Shown: positions 36,715 to 47,412, counted from the first letter of the stretch. The stretch: DNA of 64,000 nucleotides from Sulfolobus tengchongensis (GCF_036967215.1 NZ_CP146016.1:1330501-1394500); one strand, 5' to 3'. The notes: generated by a model not told the origin, from the sequence alone. Made by a program: numbers and translations.

Positions 36715-36862
36715 ATTCTATTATTTCATTCCATTACTTATAATCTAAGCTAATTTATTGCTGAGTGAAGTGCTCCTCATCTTGTCACCATAAATTAGGT
36801 TTTAATATCAATGGGGAAAAATAAAGAAAAGGTTTATCTATCTGTAAAAGGGTAAATTATTT

Positions 36863-38071
36863 ATGGATGCTAACAGATTTTTGTCAACTTTTCACTCATT
36901 AACTAACATAGGTTGGACTGAAGAAGGAGTGATGAGGCTTGCATTGAACACATATGATGTAAAAGTTAGGCAAGAGTTAGTGAGAATTCTCTCTACAATT
37001 AATGCTAATGTAAACCTAGATGATGCTGGAAATATAATAGGTAGTCTTAAGGGTAAATCGGACGAAACTATAGCTATTGGATCTCATATGGATTCGGTAC
37101 CATATGGAGGAAAGTATGACGGTTTCTACGGTGTTATGGCAGGACTTGAAGTGCTTAGAAGCGTGAGAGAAAAAGGTAAGTTACCTAATCATACATTATC
37201 GTTAATAGATTTCACTAATGAGGAAGGAGCTAGATTTCAACCTTCGTTATTAGGTTCTGGGTTGACAACTGGCGTGTTCAATAAAGATTATGTGTATTCA
37301 AGGAAAGATAACGATAATATAACGTTTGAAAGAGCACTTATGGATTCAGGATTTATGGGTGATGAGAAGAATAGATTAGTTTACAATAAGCCGAAATACT
37401 ACGTGGAACTTCACATAGAACAGGGTCCTATATTAGAAGAGGAAGGGTACCAAATTGGAATACCCATGGGTATTGTTGGTCTTTCAGTATACGAATTTAC
37501 GTTTATAGGACAAGCTAGTCAGGCTGGACCTACACCTATGAATAGAAGGAAGGACGCGTTAGTAGGGGCCTCTAAATTTATCACTAGTGTTAGAGACTAC
37601 GCTAGAAGTAAAGACAATTTAAGAGCAACTGTAGGTATTGTTAACGTTAAGCCTAATGTATATAATGCAATACCGAGGGAGGTTAGACTAACCTTAGATA
37701 TAAGGAGTACGGAAAAGTCGGAGATTGACAAAGCAGCTAGCGAGCTTATAAATATGGCTAAGAAAATCGCAGATGAGGAAAAATTAGAGATAAGATATAA
37801 TCATCTATGGACTGCTAATCCAGTGGGTTTCTCGGATGAAGTGATTAATGCAATACAGAAAGCTTGTGAGGAATTAAATATGAGATATAAGTTCATGTAT
37901 AGTTGGGCTGGGCACGACGCTCAGTATATGACTAGAATATCTAGAGTAGGGATGATATTTATTCCATCTCATTTGGGAATAAGTCATGCTAAAGAGGAGT
38001 TCTCGTCAGATGAAGATATGTTAAATGGACTAAGAGTTCTTGAGAAAGTTATAGAACTTTTAGATAGATAG
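36863..38071 (+). CDS. M20-family N-carbamoyl amino acid hydrolase / allantoate amidohydrolase
   Basis: A 402-residue Zn- or Mn-dependent amidohydrolase of the hydantoinase/carbamoylase type. Metal and active-site blocks are visible: GSHMDSVPYGGKYDG (His, Asp), DFTNEEGARF (Glu pair), ELHIEQGP (His) and SWAGHDAQYM (His). Members split N-carbamoyl amino acids, ureidopropionate or allantoate with release of ammonia and CO2. A class III aminotransferase follows 232 bp downstream, so N-carbamoyl-beta-alanine or a similar omega-amino acid precursor is a reasonable guess. The start ATG has no competing upstream codon. Confidence 0.82.
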   Translation: MDANRFLSTFHSLTNIGWTEEGVMRLALNTYDVKVRQELVRILSTINANVNLDDAGNIIGSLKGKSDETIAIGSHMDSVPYGGKYDGFYGVMAGLEVLRSVREKGKLPNHTLSLIDFTNEEGARFQPSLLGSGLTTGVFNKDYVYSRKDNDNITFERALMDSGFMGDEKNRLVYNKPKYYVELHIEQGPILEEEGYQIGIPMGIVGLSVYEFTFIGQASQAGPTPMNRRKDALVGASKFITSVRDYARSKDNLRATVGIVNVKPNVYNAIPREVRLTLDIRSTEKSEIDKAASELINMAKKIADEEKLEIRYNHLWTANPVGFSDEVINAIQKACEELNMRYKFMYSWAGHDAQYMTRISRVGMIFIPSHLGISHAKEEFSSDEDMLNGLRVLEKVIELLDR

Positions 38072-38303
38072 ATTCTATGATTATATAAAGAGTTAGACCT
38101 TAGTGATTACTACTAATTTACTAATATTAATAAAAATAAAAAGCAAGTTATCGTATTTTAGAGTTAAGACGTGTTCACTATCTCAAGTGCAACTCTTTAT
38201 TAGCTAACTCTCCCTATGATATTTAGACGATCGTGTTGTACTCGAAATTAATGTTAGAAAGATGTATGTAGATTTATAACTTTATTTATTTTTAAAGTAG
38301 ATT

Positions 38304-39641
38304 ATGAAAGAGGAAAGTAGTGATGATAAGGAGATAATAAAAGAATATACGTTTAAAACGTGGAGTAAACAAAAGGGTTGGGATCCAATAATTGTGACAT
38401 ATGCTAAAGGAGTTTATTTCTATGATAAAAACGGTAAGAAGTATTTGGACTTTTCCTCTCAATTTGTGAATGTTAATCTAGGTTATGGAAATGAAAAAGT
38501 CATTAGTAGTATTAAAGAACAATTAGATAAATTACAGTATATCAATCCGTCATTTGGTGCAGATGTTAGGGCTAGAGCTTCAAGATCTTTACTTAAAGTT
38601 ATGCCCAAAGGTATTACAAAATTCTTCTTCTCCACTTCTGGTACTGAGGCTAACGAAGCGGCCATAAAGATAACAAGGCTTTATAAAAAACCAAATTATA
38701 AAATCTTGGCTAGATACAGGTCATATCACGGTTCAACTGAGTCTTCTATATCGTTAACTGGAGATTATAGAAGATGGTTTGTTGAACCACATACCATGCC
38801 AGGGGTTGTGAGAATTCCAGAACCTTATTGTTTCAGATGTCCGCTCAAATTAAAATACCCAGATTGTGGAATAGCATGTGCAAATTACGTTGACTACGTA
38901 ATTAAGCAGGAAAAACATGTAGCAGGCATAATAATTGAACCAATAACTGGTACAAATGGCGTTATTGTACCACCTAAAGAATATATGCCATTAATTAGGA
39001 AGATTGCTAAGGAGAACGACATACTATTTATTGCAGATGAAGTAATGACTGGTTGGGGAAGAGTAGGAGAGTGGTTTGCAGTAAACCTATGGAATATTGA
39101 ACCAGATATTTTAACTACCGCCAAGGGAGCATCAGCGTCTTATGTGCCAATAGGAATTACTGGCTTTAAAAAAGAGATAGGTGAGTACTTTGAGGAGAAT
39201 GTTTTTGCTCATGGCCATACCTTTGAAGCACATCCTGTTTCGTTGGCAGCAATACCGGCCGTAATAGAGGAATACGAAAGATTAAACATTTTATCACATG
39301 TTAGAATAATGGGAGATTACCTTGGTAAAAGACTTATGGAATTGAAAGAGAGACATAAGAGTGTCGGAGACGTGAGGGGTGTTGGGCTATTCTGGGCTAT
39401 GGAGTTAGTTAAAGATAACAACAATACGCCTTTTGGAGGATATGAGGATAAGTATGATGGGAAAATTACTCTAGTTGATACCTTAGCTAAAAAGCTTATG
39501 GAAAAAGGCGTCTATGTGTATAACGGCCCTTCATGGTTCATAATAGCACCACCTCTTGTGATAAATAAGGAAGAGATCGATCAAGGTGTAAACGCACTAG
39601 ATGAAATACTAAACGAAGCAGATAAGGAATTTGCGGGGTAG
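38304..39641 (+). CDS. Class III (omega-amino acid) aminotransferase
   Basis: A 445-residue PLP enzyme. The phosphate-binding FFSTSGTEANEAAIK lies near 108-122, the PLP-pyridine Asp is D245 (LFIADEVMTGWGR) and the Schiff-base Lys is K274 (TTAKGASASY). The insert CFRCPLKLKYPDCGIAC (about 176-192) has four Cys and is seen in related archaeal and bacterial omega-aminotransferases. Likely donors are beta-alanine, 4-aminobutyrate or a diamine, with pyruvate or 2-oxoglutarate as acceptor. It follows the carbamoylase-type hydrolase and may share its pathway. A second, broken relative is at 43396-45778. Confidence 0.85.
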   Translation: MKEESSDDKEIIKEYTFKTWSKQKGWDPIIVTYAKGVYFYDKNGKKYLDFSSQFVNVNLGYGNEKVISSIKEQLDKLQYINPSFGADVRARASRSLLKVMPKGITKFFFSTSGTEANEAAIKITRLYKKPNYKILARYRSYHGSTESSISLTGDYRRWFVEPHTMPGVVRIPEPYCFRCPLKLKYPDCGIACANYVDYVIKQEKHVAGIIIEPITGTNGVIVPPKEYMPLIRKIAKENDILFIADEVMTGWGRVGEWFAVNLWNIEPDILTTAKGASASYVPIGITGFKKEIGEYFEENVFAHGHTFEAHPVSLAAIPAVIEEYERLNILSHVRIMGDYLGKRLMELKERHKSVGDVRGVGLFWAMELVKDNNNTPFGGYEDKYDGKITLVDTLAKKLMEKGVYVYNGPSWFIIAPPLVINKEEIDQGVNALDEILNEADKEFAG

Positions 39642-39779
39642 CGGACTTTCTCCTCACCCTATTAAGAGGATAATATTCACTCTCAATAGATGAGAAGCTA
39701 TAAGTATCGACTTTCTCTATTGCAATTAAGGAATTTGCCATCTGCATCTTGGTTAATAAAGCGTACAAACTTAAAGACT

Positions 39780-39905
39780 TTATGCGAAAAGTTCTTCTAC
39801 GATGTCGATTGGTAGAAATGTATTAGAAATCATTCCCTCCTTGTGTTTGTAGGCATTACATGCTATGCCTCTAACAATCAAACTGTTGAATAACCGTAGG
39901 AGATT
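39780..39905 (-). pseudogene. Possible gene remnant, about 42 codons
   Basis: In the 340-bp gap after the aminotransferase an open minus-strand stretch reads DNLLRLFNSLIVRGIAC then ISNTFLPIDIVEELFA and a stop at 39780. It has protein-like composition but no start codon and no recognised family. Nothing else is seen in this gap. I list it as a remnant with low confidence. Confidence 0.25.
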
Positions 39906-39983
39906 ATCTTAGTTTAACACATTTTGCACTATAAAGAGAATGTGTAGAGGAACGTAAGTTTTGGAAAAATTCCACAAAGGAAA

Positions 39984-40958
39984 TTATCCTATAATAAATT
40001 GGTGTGTCTTTACTTTGTTGTTCTCTAAAACTATGTAAGTTGCGTGGAGTAGTCCTATTCCGTACTCACTACCAGGGTTAATAATTACAGTTTTACCTAT
40101 TTTATCAAATGCTCTTGACTCATGAATATGACCGTGGATTCCTAATAGTGGTTGAAATTCCTCTTCCAGTTTTCTTATTGCTGTAGAGCCTACATGAGTC
40201 ATGACAATTTCTCCATTTCTAACTACTGGTTTTAACGTCTTATCTAATAATGGTGCGTTGTCTAGATTTGTACCATAAGGTGGAGCATGAAGGTTAAATA
40301 TTGTCCTATCTGGATTTTCCACTTTTTCTATCATCTGCTTTAAATTAGAATATATCTGATCTTCCGTCATCTCCCTTGGAGTATTCCAAGGCGTAGGATT
40401 TACGTAGCCGAAAGTTACCATTTCATACCCGTTAATATTTACTATCTCTCCCTCACATTTTACTAACCTTTCACTTTTGCTTATAACGTCAAACATGTAT
40501 AGTGGATCATCATTTCCCAAATTTGTATACACTTTCAAGTTAGTTCCCTTTAACTTCTCCTCTGCTATTTTATCCCACTCTTGTAGTCTTTCCAGTATCA
40601 CTCGTTTGAATTCTTCATCTAATGCTTTCTTGTTTTCATTTAATTCTACTAATCCTCTCTGATCAACTATCGTATAATAGATTCCAGAGGATTTGTACTT
40701 TTTAATAATCTCATCTAGTCCTTCCCTTCCAATTACTTTCTCTTCTACCTTAAACTTGCCGTTCCCAATATCAATTATTGGTATTAATGACTTTCCAGCT
40801 AAATCTCCTCCTATGATAAGTACGTCAGCTTTCGTCATTAAACCCGCGTTAAGGAATTTTCTAAAGGCTGTTTCTGAACCATGTAAGTCAGTTGTGAACA
40901 ATATTTTAACATTTCCCGTGCTATTTGATTCCGGTTTATTCTTTTTAAACAGACCCAC
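39984..40958 (-). CDS. Calcineurin-like metallophosphoesterase
   Basis: A 324-residue phosphoesterase. The dinuclear metal motifs are in order: FTTDLHGSE (D-x-H), IIGGDLAG (GGD), YTNLGNDDP (GND), NLHAPPYG (His) and HGHIHES (GHxH). An insert of about 60 residues sits between the second and third motifs. Substrates of such archaeal enzymes range from cyclic nucleotides to phosphoproteins and cannot be predicted. The GTG start fits a TATA box CTTTAAATATG about 26 bp upstream. Confidence 0.82.
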   Translation of the reverse strand: MGLFKKNKPESNSTGNVKILFTTDLHGSETAFRKFLNAGLMTKADVLIIGGDLAGKSLIPIIDIGNGKFKVEEKVIGREGLDEIIKKYKSSGIYYTIVDQRGLVELNENKKALDEEFKRVILERLQEWDKIAEEKLKGTNLKVYTNLGNDDPLYMFDVISKSERLVKCEGEIVNINGYEMVTFGYVNPTPWNTPREMTEDQIYSNLKQMIEKVENPDRTIFNLHAPPYGTNLDNAPLLDKTLKPVVRNGEIVMTHVGSTAIRKLEEEFQPLLGIHGHIHESRAFDKIGKTVIINPGSEYGIGLLHATYIVLENNKVKTHQFIIG

Positions 40959-41033
40959 AAATCCAACTTACATTAACCATATTTAAAGGTTAATATAAAA
41001 AAGTAACAGAAGTTTCATAATTATAGGTGAGAA

Positions 41034-42626
41034 TTATTCAGGCGGTATTTCCTTAAAGATTAAATCTATCTGTATCCCTTTTCTGGTATTAAATATATAA
41101 GAGATGACGTATATTATAATTCCACTAGCATATATTATTCCTAATGAGAGTATTGTGGGAAAGTTTATGGGTAATAAAACGGGATTTCCCCAAGTTATAT
41201 ATAGTGCGTAAAGGAGGAAACCAAATACGGGAAATCCTATCAAAGATATTAAAGGTATTTTTCCTATTTTGGTTTTAACTGCAACTGCTTTATCGAAGAA
41301 GTCTTTCCTTATAAAGGGCATTAGCGCAGTAGTTAACGCGAAAATCCCATAACTTATTTCGAATACTACGGTCACGTCCACGATTGATATCGTGGGAACG
41401 TAAGCGTAAAGCAATAGACCTATTGTGCCAACGATAATGCTAGTTATTGTAGCTTCAAGTGGGATGTGGAATCTCTCATTGACATTTGCTAACCTCTCTG
41501 GCATTATTCTATCGAACGCCCACGCAAACAAATATCTAGTTAGGGATATTAACAGCGGAGGCTGACTATAGAAATTAGGCAACCAAAAGGCTATCCACAT
41601 GATAATGTAAAGAATTATACTATGGTTTACTAATAGAGCGAAGAATGGCGTAAATGTGCCTATTCCACTTAAGTCATTGTAGATCGTATTATTTAATGAG
41701 TTAGATGAAATATAAGACCATGATGTTAAGAACCTCTCTCCGAATGCATTAAGGTTGAGATCAGTAAATAAAATGTAATAAATAGCTACGAATAATATCG
41801 CACCCACAATTCCTAGTAAGGAATTGTACTTTACTCTTCTCATTTCTCCACTCCATGATGCTGGTAAATTATACCATACATAGTAATACCAGACCACGGG
41901 AATTGCCAATAAAGCTCCAGTTGTTGGAGATACAAAGGTTAAACCGTTGGATGTGGCCGTATTTACTACATCGCTATATGCGTCTTTTACTCCAGTAAAT
42001 GACGATAATGCCGAATAAAATTGGGACGGATGTATAGTTCCTAGGGCAACGAAAGTTACTATTGTTGTTATTATCGACACAATACCAGTAGTAAAAACAA
42101 AAGTCCAGCCATATCTACCTACTGATGCAACAACTGCTGATATAGCCAATATTATAATACCTATTATAACGCTTCCTAACGTGGTAGTAAAGAAATTTCC
42201 TAAATTTATTAATGTAGAGCTACCATAAAAAAGACCTATGCCAGTAAAAAGATACGCAAACCATTGTCCACCTAAATAACTATATAACCCTAAGGATAAA
42301 GCAAAAGCTATCCATAACGCCCAGTAATTAACAAACCCAATTAATGGATGTGACCCCCTCGCGTTAAATACGTAATCTCCACCAGATCTAGGGGTAGATA
42401 TAGAAGCGATGTAAAAAAGGAATGACATTCCTAATGTGGGAAGAAGAGTTATTAAATAGGATAAGGTCCAATTTGCCCCTGGTGCTAAATAAAGCCATGA
42501 CACTATTAATATCGGTACTCCTCCAGTTACTAAGCCAAAAGTCGCAAAAAATGACGCCCAAGGACTTACTTCTCTTACTAATCCAGAAGATTGTCTAATA
42601 AAGATTGATTGATTTTTATCTGGCAT
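41034..42626 (-). CDS. APC-superfamily amino acid permease
   Basis: A 530-residue, 12-14 helix permease. The N terminus FIRQSSGLVREVSPWASF and SRPGGDY-like block TPRSGGDYVFNARGSHPLIGF are typical of Sulfolobus APC transporters. The C terminus GIQIDLIFKEIPPE is almost shared with the frameshifted paralogue at 45852-47412 (GIDFNLIFKEIPPE), so the two are diverged duplicates. The context of aminotransferases and agmatinase suggests uptake of an amino acid, agmatine or a polyamine. It is transcribed toward the phosphoesterase with a 75-bp gap. Confidence 0.82.
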   Translation of the reverse strand: MPDKNQSIFIRQSSGLVREVSPWASFFATFGLVTGGVPILIVSWLYLAPGANWTLSYLITLLPTLGMSFLFYIASISTPRSGGDYVFNARGSHPLIGFVNYWALWIAFALSLGLYSYLGGQWFAYLFTGIGLFYGSSTLINLGNFFTTTLGSVIIGIIILAISAVVASVGRYGWTFVFTTGIVSIITTIVTFVALGTIHPSQFYSALSSFTGVKDAYSDVVNTATSNGLTFVSPTTGALLAIPVVWYYYVWYNLPASWSGEMRRVKYNSLLGIVGAILFVAIYYILFTDLNLNAFGERFLTSWSYISSNSLNNTIYNDLSGIGTFTPFFALLVNHSIILYIIMWIAFWLPNFYSQPPLLISLTRYLFAWAFDRIMPERLANVNERFHIPLEATITSIIVGTIGLLLYAYVPTISIVDVTVVFEISYGIFALTTALMPFIRKDFFDKAVAVKTKIGKIPLISLIGFPVFGFLLYALYITWGNPVLLPINFPTILSLGIIYASGIIIYVISYIFNTRKGIQIDLIFKEIPPE

Positions 42627-43395
42627 TTGAGTTAATTCTGACGTTAAAGAATTTAAAAGCCTTACTCACACTGAATTATTAAAACACATAAAATTGTTCG
42701 ACCAAGTATAATAAAATGATTAGGTTTATTTTCTAATATAGTGTAATTTATGTAACTTATATTAATTATATCTAATATTGATTACTTTAGTTATTCAATT
42801 TTTCTTCATAAATGAATTTTCTTTAAATTATTTCAGATCATTCTATGAAGAAAAATTGAAGTGATTTACGTTAATCTTAGAGAAAATGATGGTCATACTG
42901 ATACTATTTCATCTATGCAAAAATTATTGAAAAATATTATAGTTTCAGGCTATAGCCTACACTATCTGAGGTATGTGAGGAGTGTAGACTTGGCTAAATC
43001 TCCTCCTCTCTAATAAGGAATTAAAGGATTCAACTATGTTGTTAGTGGAAATATCTTGTAATTCCTTGGAAATAGGGTATCCCACGTTCCAAGAGGGCAA
43101 AAAGCAAGATGAGGAGATATCATTCATGCTTCTAAGAATTTAAAGCATTAATTAAAGAATTCATAGTAGACTATCCTTTTGAACTTTGAAAATTACCCAT
43201 GTTGTTTTTAGAGAATTTATGATCTTATTAATTTTCGGTTTATGATAAATTTACAATAATTTGTAGAATAGTTTTGGCTGTAATAAATTCTATTAGAAGT
43301 TTTAAAAATCTTTTATAAAAATAATGTAATGTTTAGGTTAAATTATTTCTTAAATTCACGGATTAGTTTTTAAGTCAAAATCACAAAAAGAACAT
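42627..43395. other. Intergenic region with a foldback and possible remnants
   Basis: 770 bp, very AT-rich. It contains the inverted repeat at 42794-42860. A plus-strand open stretch at about 42987-43142 (LLLSNKELKDSTMLLVEI, then YPTFQEGKKQDEEISFMLLRI) has no upstream start and looks like a gene fragment of unknown origin. AGGCTATAGCCT near 42947 is a perfect 12-bp palindrome. No complete gene was found. Confidence 0.4.
42794..42860. repeat. Long AT-rich inverted repeat (foldback)
   Basis: TTCAATTTTTCTTCATA (42794-42810) and TATGAAGAAAAATTGAA (42844-42860) are perfect 17-bp complements. The loop adds AATGA (42811-42815) with TCATT (42838-42842), giving about 22 paired bases with one bulge. 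It is not placed behind a gene as a terminator would be. A tiny MITE or the end pair of a lost element is possible. Confidence 0.5.
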
Positions 43396-43943
43396 ATGGA
43401 AGATAATTTAGATTCCAGCTTACTAGACGCTCCTATTATTAACGTGACTCCTCCAGGACCTAAATCATTGAGATTATTAAAGGAGCAAGAAGAATATGAA
43501 ACTTCGGCCTTAAACTATCCTAAATACTTTAAGATAGCCATTAACAAAGCTCAAGGTTCCACAGTAGTGGATGCGGATGGTAACGTCTATATAGATATGG
43601 TTACTGGTATATCAGTAGTTAACTTAGGGCATAATAATCCATTTATAAGTAAATTTGTTCAAGAACAATTAGGTAAAATATGGCATACTTTAGAAATACC
43701 TACAGAAATTAGAGTTAATTTCAGCAAGAAACTGTTGTCAACTTTAGGATTTAAGGCTAAATTGCTATTCACGACAACTGGCGCAGATGCTGTTGAGGCC
43801 GCAGTTAAAATAGCTAGATGGGTAACTGGTAAAAAAACCATAATAGCCTTTGAAGGATCTTATCATGGAATAACTGCGGGAACAGTAGGTCTCACTGGGG
43901 CTAATAGATATAAAGAATTTACTCAATTTTTTGATAATAGAGT

Positions 43944-44994
43944 TAGTGTGTGTAGTATCTGAATTATCTCTTTGCGAAGTATAAATTTGTTTCACTAAAT
44001 TTACTCTAGACTAAACTCATTAAATAACACGCTACGCCACGCGAACCGCGTGAACCTCACCCACCAAGAAATCAGCCATCTCCCTCATAACGTGATAAAC
44101 CCAAAACTTCAAAAGAGCAGCCTTACCTTGAAGAACACCCCTAGCGCGAATCCCATCACCAAACATCCTCTTCACAGCAGATATCACAACCTCAACCCTC
44201 CACCTCTTACCATAACCCCTTTTCCTACTCCAATCACGTGGCGACTCCCTATACTCTAAAATAGTATCACGCCTCCTCGGACTAGCCCTATCCACATTAG
44301 CCGACCTCTTAGGCGGAATCACAACCTCAGGAACTAGATCATAAATAGCATTAGAATCATAAGCCTTATCCCCATAAAACTTCGTAACCCTCCCACCCCC
44401 TTCACTTACCTCCTTAATTACCTTAACTGCCGACTTAACTTCAGAGTTCTCAACCTCAGCCTTCAAAACCTTCATGGAATTAGCATCAACGTGAACTACT
44501 ATTTTGAGGAACTTTCCCTTTCCTCCCTTTTTCCACTTTGCCCTTATGTACCTACCTCCTTGTTCAACGCTTATTCCCGTGCCGTCGCTTATTAGTTCTA
44601 CTTCATCCTTGACTTTGTTGAAGTCTAGTTGCATGTTTTTTAGTCTTAGGTGGATTGTCTTGTAGTCTAGGTATACTGGTATTATTCCCATTTTGTATAG
44701 TGCTCTCAGAATTCCCTCTATTTCTCTGTATGTGAAGAATACGTAGAGGAAGGCTAGGAATTGGTTGAACATGAGTGGTGCTTTGTAGGGTCTTGTTTTT
44801 GCCTTCTTGTTATCCTCCTCTAGAAGTTCGTACCAATGTTCAAACACGTAGTAGGGGAATATCATCTCGTATCTAGTTATGAGGTTCTCGTCGTACTTTG
44901 ACCAATCTCTAGTGTATCTCCTTTCCTCAGAGGACATGATTATCATTGGTATTATGCCATTTTAACCTTAACTCTAGAGAAACTCCACAAACTA
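43944..44994 (-). mobile_element. IS5-family insertion sequence, copy 1 (1,051 bp)
   Basis: The ends are TAGTGTGTGTAGTATCT on the left and, reverse-complemented, TAGTTTGTGGAGTTTCT on the right: 14 of 17 match. The 9-bp target duplication TAATAGAGT lies at 43935-43943 and 44995-45003. One transposase gene fills the element on the minus strand. Length and duplication fit the IS5-type ISC1058 group of Sulfolobus; I did not confirm the name. It interrupts an aminotransferase gene and is identical in transposase to the copy at 49357-50407. Confidence 0.9.
44032..44946 (-). CDS. IS5-family DDE transposase (copy 1)
   Basis: A 304-residue transposase. The DDE catalytic residues are D121 (LISDGTGISV), D193 (FYGDKAYD) and E252 (RWRVEVVISAVKR), in the spacing of IS5-type enzymes. 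A helical N-terminal domain (about 1-110) should bind the ends. The frame is intact, so it may be active. The upstream third codon ATG (MSS) is an equally good start. The codon use in the 3' half is richer in C/G than the neighbourhood, a sign of foreign origin. Confidence 0.9.
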   Translation of the reverse strand: MIIMSSEERRYTRDWSKYDENLITRYEMIFPYYVFEHWYELLEEDNKKAKTRPYKAPLMFNQFLAFLYVFFTYREIEGILRALYKMGIIPVYLDYKTIHLRLKNMQLDFNKVKDEVELISDGTGISVEQGGRYIRAKWKKGGKGKFLKIVVHVDANSMKVLKAEVENSEVKSAVKVIKEVSEGGGRVTKFYGDKAYDSNAIYDLVPEVVIPPKRSANVDRASPRRRDTILEYRESPRDWSRKRGYGKRWRVEVVISAVKRMFGDGIRARGVLQGKAALLKFWVYHVMREMADFLVGEVHAVRVA

Positions 44995-45851
44995 TAATAG
45001 AGTTGTCAAATTTCCTTATCCCTATCCATATAGATGCCCATTTAGCGATTGCTTAAACGAAATACTCAACCTCCTAGATTATGCCATATCCAATCCAGGA
45101 TATCTGGGAGGTGATGTTGCAGGAATTTTAGTTGAACCTGTGCAGGGTGAAGGAGGATACGTAGTACCTCCAAGGGGTTTTCTTAAAGGTTTAAAGGAGA
45201 TTTCCGAAAAATACTCTATTCCATTAATAGTAGATGAAGTACAAACTGGGATGGGAAGAACTGGAAAGATGTGGGCTTATCAATGGGAAAATATAGAGCC
45301 AGATATCGTATGCATTTCTAAAGCAATAGGGGAGGGAATTCCAGTTTCTATGGTAGCGTATAAGCAAGATTTTGATAAACTGCCCACTGGATTTCATTTA
45401 GGTACGTATAGAGGAAATCCTTTAGGATTAGCTGCGGGATTGGGCGCATTAGAATTCATAGAGAGGTATAATATTCTTTCAAGAGTTCAAAATCTAGGAA
45501 ATAAAATTTTGAATGAATTAAAAGAGATCAAAAATCCACATGTGGGAGACATAAGAGGATTAGGTTTTATGGTTGGGATAGAACTAGTCAAAGATGGGAA
45601 AGAACCTTGGAGTGAAGGCAGTAAGAGAGTTATAGATGAGGCATTAAAGAGGGGACTATTAGTGTACAAGGCAGGAAGGTGGGATAATGTGATAAGATTA
45701 ATGCCTCCTTTAACTATTCCAGAAAGCCTTCTTGATAAATCATTAGAAATTTTAAAAGATGTGATTCAATCCTTATAAACTGTTTTTGGAAACTATTTAA
45801 TTCAATGGTTTTTAAAGCTTATATAGTAATTTAAATTTATATGTTAATGCC

Positions 45852-47412
45852 ATGACAAGCTCCAAAAAGTCAGTTTTCCTAAGGGAATCCTCTGGTTTAG
45901 TAAGAGAATTCAGTATAATAGATGCCTTATGGTTTAATATAGCCTTGCTAGGATTACTATTTTCCACATATTATATAGCCTCTACTGGTCCACTAGTTGG
46001 TGGGAATCCTATCTTGGGATTGATATTACCGTTGTTAGGATTTTTCTTGGTTGGTATGATATTCGCATATGTTGGCTCCAAAATCCCTAGGGTTGCCGCA
46101 GATTACGTCTATGTGAGTAGAAATCTTCATCCAGCAATTGGCTTCGTAGGTAATGCAGGTTACTTTTTAGCTACAGTACCACTATTTATGGGTATAACTG
46201 GCATAACCTTACAGACCTTCGGATTAATACCCCTATTGACTATCTTAGGCTATTACACTCATAATCCATCTTTAATAGCGATAGGAGCACAAATAGATAG
46301 CAATCCCTATTTAATAATGGCAATAGGTGCTGTAGAGATACATTATAATGTCTTTAATTCCAATTTTTGGAAATAAAATATACAGAGCCTTTCAATGGGT
46401 AGCAATACCACTAGCTCTAATAGCGGCTATAGGAATGATAATAGTTGAAGCAACAGTTCCCTCTTCGCTAGCAATACAAAGACTGAATAGTTTTGCGTTA
46501 GCCTACGCTAATGTTTCAAATCTTTACGCTAATGTTTCCTCGTCTAACGTTATGGTACCAGCATATAATAGTATCTATAACATTATTTCGTTAAACCCAG
46601 TGTATGTAGTGGGTTTCTCATATATCATTAATACTGTTTATATTGCAGGAGAAGTTAGAAATCCTAAAAGAAGTATGCCTATTAGCATTTTAGGTACACT
46701 GATTATAACGGGAATTCTATTCACATCAGCATTGGCGTTAGAATATTATCAATTTAGTTATGACTTTACTGCTAAAATGATGTACTTAAGTATAGTTCAA
46801 GGCACTCTGCCAATACCTACACCTTACTTAGATTTATTGGAAGGTGTTGCAAGTGGAAATATTGTACTCGGAGTATTATTTTCCTTAGCTAGCATAATAC
46901 AATTACTAATGTATTTGTCCGCAGCATCTTTCGTAGGTAGTAGACTGCTTTTCTCATACGCTATGGACAGAATAATGCCAGACTTCGTTGGTGATGTTAG
47001 TGAGAAAAGGCACGTGCCAATTAAAGCAATATTATTAGCTATGATCTCTGGTCTCATAGGTCTATTAGTGTTTACTTTACCAGTAACGTCAGCAGGAGCT
47101 TTCCTACTTTCAAGTGTTGCGGTTGCAATTTTAATGCTCTTCCCTATGGCTGTGTTGTCCATAGCTGTTTTGAAAACTGAAAAGGGAGATAACAGAATAA
47201 GGGTAGTTGCATCTATAGCTATAATCTATCTGATCTTTACTTTCTATCAATATTTGACTGTGCCTGCAATAGGAGCAGATTCTATAGTTGGTTACGGTAT
47301 ACTTGCAGCCTCAATAGCTATTCTCTTCATAATATTTTACGTTGCTAAATTTATAAGAGGAAAGCAAGGTATAGATTTCAATTTAATATTCAAAGAAATT
47401 CCTCCGGAGTGA
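45852..47412 (+). pseudogene. APC amino acid permease broken by a frameshift
   Basis: Two overlapping frames make one permease. 45852-46376 gives the N-terminal four helices (FLRESSGLVREFSIIDALWF, SKIPRVAADYVYVSRNLHPAIGF) and ends in the odd tail EIHYNVFNSNFWK. 46348-47412 gives the rest, starting YIIMSLIPIFGNKIYRAFQ and ending LIFKEIPPE. A one-base change near 46338-46345 would rejoin them into about 520 residues, matching the 530-residue paralogue at 41034-42626. It lies directly after the IS-interrupted aminotransferase with a TATA-like TATAGTAATTTAAATTTA upstream. It may be inactive. Confidence 0.8.

Larger units (their letters stand above)
43396..45778 (+). pseudogene. Class III aminotransferase gene interrupted by an IS
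   Basis: The two halves 43396-43943 and 45004-45778 join into one 440-residue frame when the IS and one copy of the 9-bp duplication TAATAGAGT are removed; across the join it reads FFDNRVVKFPYPYPYR. The product is a PLP class III aminotransferase: SKKLL then LLFTTTGADAVEAAVK (phosphate site), LIVDEVQTGMGRTG (Asp) and VCISKAIGEG (Schiff-base Lys). It resembles 4-aminobutyrate/ornithine aminotransferases. No other lesion is seen, so the insertion is recent and exact excision would restore it. It precedes a frameshifted permease. Confidence 0.9.
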
